Below, piece by piece: positions 15,701 through 18,779 of a stretch of DNA of 18,779 nucleotides (positions within the stretch are counted from its first letter, which is position 1; every line of letters begins with the position of its first letter). A program made the translations under genes and the position numbers. The notes under the pieces are model-generated. The model saw only the letters and a program-made list of their open reading frames with translations. It did not search any database and was not told where the DNA came from. The stretch is from Anaerolinea thermophila (GTDB taxonomy: Bacteria; Chloroflexota; Anaerolineae; Anaerolineales; DRKV01), in NCBI GenBank assembly GCA_020722405.1, contig DYKW01000001.1, forward strand, positions 1 through 18,779. Reading direction: 5' to 3'.

Positions 15701-18700
15701 AGATAAGGGGGAGGGCCATTTCGGAGCGGGTACGGGGCAGTAATGGGTTGGCATAACGCCCAACGTCTTCCGCCTCGTCACCACGCCAGATTTGGGCTTG
15801 TTTCTCCATGATACAGCGCCCGATCATGGAGTCGGTATCCAACTTCAACTTATGTTGACGTGCCAGCATTTGCTGCCCGGCTTCGCCGGTGCCGGCACGC
15901 AGTACAGCCCATTGCTGCGGTTGACCTGTCCATTCGCCGGTGCGGTCGATCAAAAACAGACCAACGTAGTACAAATCAAAGCGCTCGCGAATGAGGGCTG
16001 CCGTCCCATGGGCCAATTCAGTTGGATCAAGGATACTGCTGGCGGTATGGGAGACTTGAGCGGCGGTTTGTAATTGTAAATTGCGGCGCTCGATGGCTTG
16101 ACGAACAAGTTGCTCTCTCAGGTAGGCGCGTCGGGTCGCTATCAGTGCGGATAGTGGCTCAACTAACCCGTTCAGGTAGAAAGACTCCTCCTCGGCTAGC
16201 GTATAAATATCCGGCCAGGTTGCCACGATCAGGCCGTGCCAGCGACCGGTGCTGTAAAGCGGCAGGATGCCGGCGGCTTGCCCGGTTTGTGCTTTGACTA
16301 ATGTCTTACAGAGTGCTGTCAGAGGAGCCTTTTCCTCTAACCTGGCGGAAAATATAACCTTATCTTGATTCTCTTGCCATAGGGGGAAATCCTGAAGTGC
16401 TTGCAGGTCTAAGGGTGTAGCCTCAGGCGTGGCGATGGCTACGCCATCCGACCATTGTGCTTTCATCTGGGCGGTGATGGGCAGGCCTTGTTCGTCCTCC
16501 TCCAGGTAAAAGAGCGCTATTCGTTCTGGCATCACATCGGCATTAAAGGCCATGCTCAATACCAAAAGCATTCTTTCCTCGTCTTCGGCTACGGAGAAAC
16601 TGTCTTTAATGAGAGATAACCATTCCAGTTGTTGCGCACGTTTCTGTGCTTCTTCGAACAAGAGACGGCTATTGATGGCTATCGCGGCTTGTGCACCTAA
16701 GGATGTATAGCGCTGTAAGTCTTGTTCAGTGAAGTGGGTGCTTTGTGCCCAGAGTACTGAAACCATGCCAATCCAGTGTTCTTGCAAGACCAATGGGAGA
16801 AAGATTACCGACTTTAGATTTGCGGCCAGTAAAATCTCACGAATATTTGTGTCACCAATTTCCTGGGAGGTATCGGCAATCAGCAAAGGGGTGTTTGGTC
16901 TCTTGAGGAGGGTCTGTACTCCAGGAAGTTGCTGAAAATTAAAAGTGTCCCCAATTTGGAACGGCAATTCTATATGCTTACCGCGTTTCCAAGCGTGTGT
17001 GTGTGTCATGCCAACGGGCTGTCCGGTTGGATCTAATTCGAATTGCCACAATAGCGCACTCTGTGGGGCGTCTCCAGCAAAGTTAGCAATACTTAGCACT
17101 TCGAGAATTTCTTCGACGGAGCCGGCCGCGTTGAAACGAGCGCTCAATTGATACAGGGTGCTGGTTTCATTGAGTGCTTGTTGCGTACGCTCGAAGAGTT
17201 GCAGGTTTTCCAGGCGGGTGGCTACCTGATCGGCGACGGTACGCATACGCCGTATGTGGCGTTCGGGCAAGGTTGTGAGAGGAACGGGACTGGAAAATGA
17301 AATGAAGGCCAGCGCCTCGCCGCGGGCACTCAGTCCTAGGGTTGCGGATCCACGCAAGTCGTCGTTACGCAATATCTCGCGTACGTGTTGAGGAATTCGT
17401 TCGTTGGGGTCGTTGATATCGCGATAAACAAGCGCAAATTCGGGGTCCTTCAGAATGCGCTCAGCCATTTCGCGATTGACAATGGGCGAATCAAGAACCG
17501 GGGGAGACATTTGAGGCGGTACCGTAGTTAGCGACATTATGTAAATGTCGCCGCTCAGTGGTATGCCTTGTTCGTCGGTTTCTTTGATGAGCGTCAGGCT
17601 AACACTGGCCATCCCCAGAGAACGTCCGAGAATGCCGGCGCCCTGTAAAATTTCGTCGATCCGGTTAGACTCACCAATTGCCCGGCTGGCCTGGTACAGG
17701 GCTTCGGTTTCTTCCAGGTTTTGGGTCGTTTGCTCAAAGAGACGGGCGTTTTGGATGTTGACAGCCGCTTGTGAGGCAATCGAAGATAGTAGTTCCTGTT
17801 CGTGGGTGCCATATAGACGAGGGGTAGTGATACTTTGAACGACCAGGGCACCAAGCACGCGTTGCCCAAGTAATAGCGGCACACCCAGCCAGCATTGTGC
17901 TGGCTTCTCATTACCGATGGTCGGGATGTCAAGCCCATATTCTGACATGTGAGCGAGCACATCTTCTTCGATCAAAATCGGTTGACCGGTGCGCAAGACA
18001 TAATCTGTCAGGCCATTTCCTGCTGGGCGAGGGGAAATATCGACGCGCTCACCGTTACTGTAGCATATCGGTACGCTGATGATTTGCTGTTCTTCATCGT
18101 ATAGCGCCATAAAAAAACTTTCGGCAGGCATCAACCGTGATGTGTAGGTGTATACTGTTTCGGCAATCTGCCCGATATCCAACAGGTTGGAGAGTTGGCG
18201 CCCCATCTCGTTCAAGATGGCCAGTTCTGCGCTGCGTTGCTGGCTTTCTTCGAACAGGCGGCGACGTTCCAGGGCCAGCGCCATTTGGTTGGCGACTTGT
18301 TGTAAGATGGCCTGGCCTTCAGCACCGAAGGCATTTACCTGACGACTGGCTGCGTTCAGCGTCCCAAGCACGCGTTGACCGATAGTTATAGGGATAACCA
18401 TGCGCGCTTCTATGCCTTGGGCCTTCAGGCGCTCATCTCCCAGATAGCGCGATTCAACCTCGCTCAGATGGTTATCTACGATTGTCTCGGCTTGGCGCAC
18501 TGCCCAACCCACAGCAGTGCCTTCGTAAGGCAGCATAGCCCCCGGTTCGACGAAATGTTTGTCTCCTGGTTTGATGGCGATGCTATAGATGCTCAGGTGG
18601 GCGGCATCCGTGACCAATGCCAGGGAGACCACATCGATAGGCAAAACGCGTTGTAAGTTTTCCTTGATTCGAGGTAAGGCTTCTTTAGGGTCTTCCTGGC

Positions 18701-18779
18701 GGTTGAGTTCGGTAACGATCTCGCTCAGGATGCTTTCTACCTGGGCGCGATGCTGTGTTTCCTGGAATAGGGTGGCGTT
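9705..18779 (-). CDS. Giant multi-GAF hybrid histidine kinase, 5' end outside the window (at least 3024 aa)
   Basis: Residues are numbered from the right edge (18779). The frame has no stop up to that edge; 1-20 read as the tail of yet another GAF unit (ATLFQETQHR), so the TTG at 18644 is not a start. Fourteen GAF-type units follow, ending near residues 172, 347, 530, 710, 893, 1075, 1247, 1427, 1603, 1780, 1961, 2143, 2317 and 2498, mostly closed by NARLF-like helices. Then come HisKA (MSHELRTPL, H2522), HATPase (NLVSNAAKF with N2641; GGTGLGLS near 2705), an acidic Ser/Thr/Glu linker (about 2735-2766), REC1 (D2823, TLDIMMPGTDG) and REC2 (D2944, ILDLFMPDLDG). Catalytic residues look intact. 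No membrane helix was seen, so a cytosolic integrator of small-molecule or redox inputs is likely; the ligands are unknown. It lies upstream of and co-directional with thrC-REC. The unit count is by eye and some units are divergent. Confidence 0.92.
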   Translation of the reverse strand, partial: NATLFQETQHRAQVESILSEIVTELNRQEDPKEALPRIKENLQRVLPIDVVSLALVTDAAHLSIYSIAIKPGDKHFVEPGAMLPYEGTAVGWAVRQAETIVDNHLSEVESRYLGDERLKAQGIEARMVIPITIGQRVLGTLNAASRQVNAFGAEGQAILQQVANQMALALERRRLFEESQQRSAELAILNEMGRQLSNLLDIGQIAETVYTYTSRLMPAESFFMALYDEEQQIISVPICYSNGERVDISPRPAGNGLTDYVLRTGQPILIEEDVLAHMSEYGLDIPTIGNEKPAQCWLGVPLLLGQRVLGALVVQSITTPRLYGTHEQELLSSIASQAAVNIQNARLFEQTTQNLEETEALYQASRAIGESNRIDEILQGAGILGRSLGMASVSLTLIKETDEQGIPLSGDIYIMSLTTVPPQMSPPVLDSPIVNREMAERILKDPEFALVYRDINDPNERIPQHVREILRNDDLRGSATLGLSARGEALAFISFSSPVPLTTLPERHIRRMRTVADQVATRLENLQLFERTQQALNETSTLYQLSARFNAAGSVEEILEVLSIANFAGDAPQSALLWQFELDPTGQPVGMTHTHAWKRGKHIELPFQIGDTFNFQQLPGVQTLLKRPNTPLLIADTSQEIGDTNIREILLAANLKSVIFLPLVLQEHWIGMVSVLWAQSTHFTEQDLQRYTSLGAQAAIAINSRLLFEEAQKRAQQLEWLSLIKDSFSVAEDEERMLLVLSMAFNADVMPERIALFYLEEDEQGLPITAQMKAQWSDGVAIATPEATPLDLQALQDFPLWQENQDKVIFSARLEEKAPLTALCKTLVKAQTGQAAGILPLYSTGRWHGLIVATWPDIYTLAEEESFYLNGLVEPLSALIATRRAYLREQLVRQAIERRNLQLQTAAQVSHTASSILDPTELAHGTAALIRERFDLYYVGLFLIDRTGEWTGQPQQWAVLRAGTGEAGQQMLARQHKLKLDTDSMIGRCIMEKQAQIWRGDEAEDVGRYANPLLPRTRSEMALPLISRGEIIGAMTFQSERPGDFTPDDIAVLQTMADQVANALENARLFQESAQRSEELAFINRIVSQVSASLDLTNSLKIVAKALGKRLNMDIAIALREPGDTHLTVRASYLQDDTHPDPVGIHIPIEGNVSTQEVLKTKKPLIIQDALNDPRIAPLHETTRKHKVYAIAIFPIILGDEVVGTLNLNIRTPERTYQQAEINLTQSVITQISTAIQNARLFSQLEETLKETEALYTASAELNTATTYEEVIDVLIRNTLLGNNAQNVSLNLFDTPWLPGRRPQMVIVLARHSQLPPEAVSNRYMLDSFPSAEKVLFPDRPTIIEDVATHPDLDDNARALYLQRFEAVSTIFVPLVIAGQWVGYINAIYQQPTRFPKRDVRRLSVLAGQAAVVVNNLQSVEITRRQAQEATLLYQATQSLVQAKSENEIYQVALQACLEFGDVDMAAIQRFKTIGQETFLEQIAHHSKPDMITPEDGTLFPIDLYPYSQRVAKGESIISGHVAQSDGFTPEERNLLIEFGIQALAAFPLWERSGPSERIPGQFLVTYAQPHTFTEGEIRYYESLIVQTGIALDSYHLLQETQRRARQLQTAAEVSRAASSILDTDELVQEAVNLIQDRFDLYYAGLFLVDTTGEWTNEPERWAVLRAGTGVAGLQMKARGHKLEVGGVSMIGQCIAHGQARVSLNVLQETGRFQNPLLPDTRSELALPLMARGQVIGAITIQSEHENAFTQEDIAVLQTMADQVAIAIQNARLFNQTRQTLAEQETLYQASADLTAAQDYADILRVLQRYTLLGNSPLHISLNLFDHPWEKKNPATTLIPLVEWHDQERLPDFTSTPQTLSLELWVRSGNIFNPTESAVIQDIESDPRLNDDLRQIYKSAFEAQSLILTPIKVGGKWIGHVAALFRHTIDPEPAEIRRLNTLAAQAAVVIQNLRNAEETRERAHLLERLATIQSSLSQAGNEDEIVLALAQYSTQQHHPADLITLRYIFTDEQNMPLYSDSLAHWQDGELVHSENRFRVDLNSPDMMAFSKNVRNAQAIFFEDVTTASEAPKTIQAMAQQAGMRGMAMLILESGGHWQGIVIINWREPHTFTEDERFLLQNLLRPLSEVVARRRAYVAQRAAREESERRALQLQTASEIARETTGTLALGDLLEHAITLIWQRFDLHHAAVYLMDESRLNTVVRVAAGTGAQEILANQIKHSVGEQTPIGQAVLSGEPLAINNLPEHDTFQVPEHASQARSELCLPLRVGNRIIGAVDLLSQNIDTFQEEEIPALQILADQLAIAVDNARSYELANQRAQEMSQLFEISRTLSSAPLEIDELAHIITTQFASLLNAPVCTLSLILREFDEYNEAYREVMRIVGTYVEEETTLQHPHQKGEVAHLWNHTIVNEVMQTLEPILITLNDPLITSEERAYMQEHGFRTLLILPLAAKGEAMGTLEIALPNEERRYSLAQLDLAMTAATSAAVSLENARLYEEQRQTAERLKEVDTLKTQFLANMSHELRTPLNSIIGFSRVIIKGIDGPVNELQEQDLSAIYNSGQHLLGLINNILDLSKIEAGKMEMAQEDVDINQLVKSVISTAIGLTKDKNVKLLQDVDENLPIITGDNTRIRQVLLNLVSNAAKFTEQGYIKVITKLRQRADKDGQEIYLAVEDTGLGVSPEDQTKLFKPFSQVDGSPTRRTGGTGLGLSISKRFIEMHGGEIGVISAEGRGSTFWFTLPLTQVADESTETTEAEDASAQTPDEQEESTTEQKIVLSIDDSAQVISLYQRYLKNHGYKVVGLTDPAQAVQTARELQPDAITLDIMMPGTDGWTILETLKSDPETRHIPVVICSIVQDEEKGFSLGATDYLVKPILEDDLVQALERIAQNNTLQRILIVDDSEEDLRLIERTIKEHTPYEVLLAPGGQAALSVLQNTIPDAIILDLFMPDLDGFTLLETLRSDPNLSHLPVIILTGGDLTNEQRAMLREKSQALMYKSELKEEEFLNELQVLLQHLHNSDQPPQS

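Noticed and set aside
18642..18644. TTG as the start of the giant kinase
   Set aside because: The frame continues open to 18779 and the upstream 45 codons encode the end of another GAF unit (ATLFQETQHR) and the linker into the next. There is no ribosome binding site at the TTG. The gene is 5'-truncated by the window.

Overview
The window holds six protein-coding genes, five of them phospho-signalling proteins, separated by AT-rich intergenic stretches full of short degenerate repeats and palindromes. No rRNA, tRNA, CRISPR array, transposase or phage gene was seen. Several soluble multi-GAF histidine kinases, a threonine synthase carrying a receiver domain, and intergenic repeat families (8-9 bp units such as TTRGGTAG and NCGCNAAG, the element translating as HCEERSDEAIS, and GTAGGGGCG-type palindromes) suggest a Chloroflexota chromosome, perhaps Anaerolineae-like. 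This taxonomic call is inference; no marker gene is present.

Layout. (1) 1-423: repeats, perhaps the 3' end of a gene off the left edge, and a good -10 box. (2) 424-5824, plus strand: a three-gene operon of a multi-GAF histidine kinase, a kinase with an N-terminal receiver (REC-GAF-HisKA-HATPase) overlapping it by 14 bp, and an OmpR-like REC/winged-helix regulator 36 bp further on with a near-perfect ribosome binding site. A hairpin plus T-run follows. (3) 5825-6154: tandem repeats and inverted repeats between convergent genes. (4) 6155-7135, minus strand: a ten-helix EamA/DMT permease. (5) 7136-7645: hairpins and a perfect 26-bp palindrome. (6) 7646-9322, minus strand: threonine synthase fused to a C-terminal receiver. 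(7) 9323-9704: two further repeat elements. (8) 9705-18779, minus strand: a giant hybrid histidine kinase with fourteen GAF-type units in view, HisKA, HATPase and two receivers. Its 5' end lies beyond the right edge.

How they may work together (inference). The plus-strand operon has the parts of a soluble phosphorelay: kinase 1, then the receiver of kinase 2, then the DNA-binding regulator. On the minus strand, the giant kinase lies directly upstream of the threonine synthase-receiver fusion. The last receiver of the kinase and the receiver on the enzyme share an unusual C-terminal pattern (ALM/SLM-x-K followed by an acidic helix). The enzyme may therefore be a direct, non-transcriptional output of the kinase, linking many cytosolic sensory inputs to threonine synthesis. 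That is the most novel possibility in the window.
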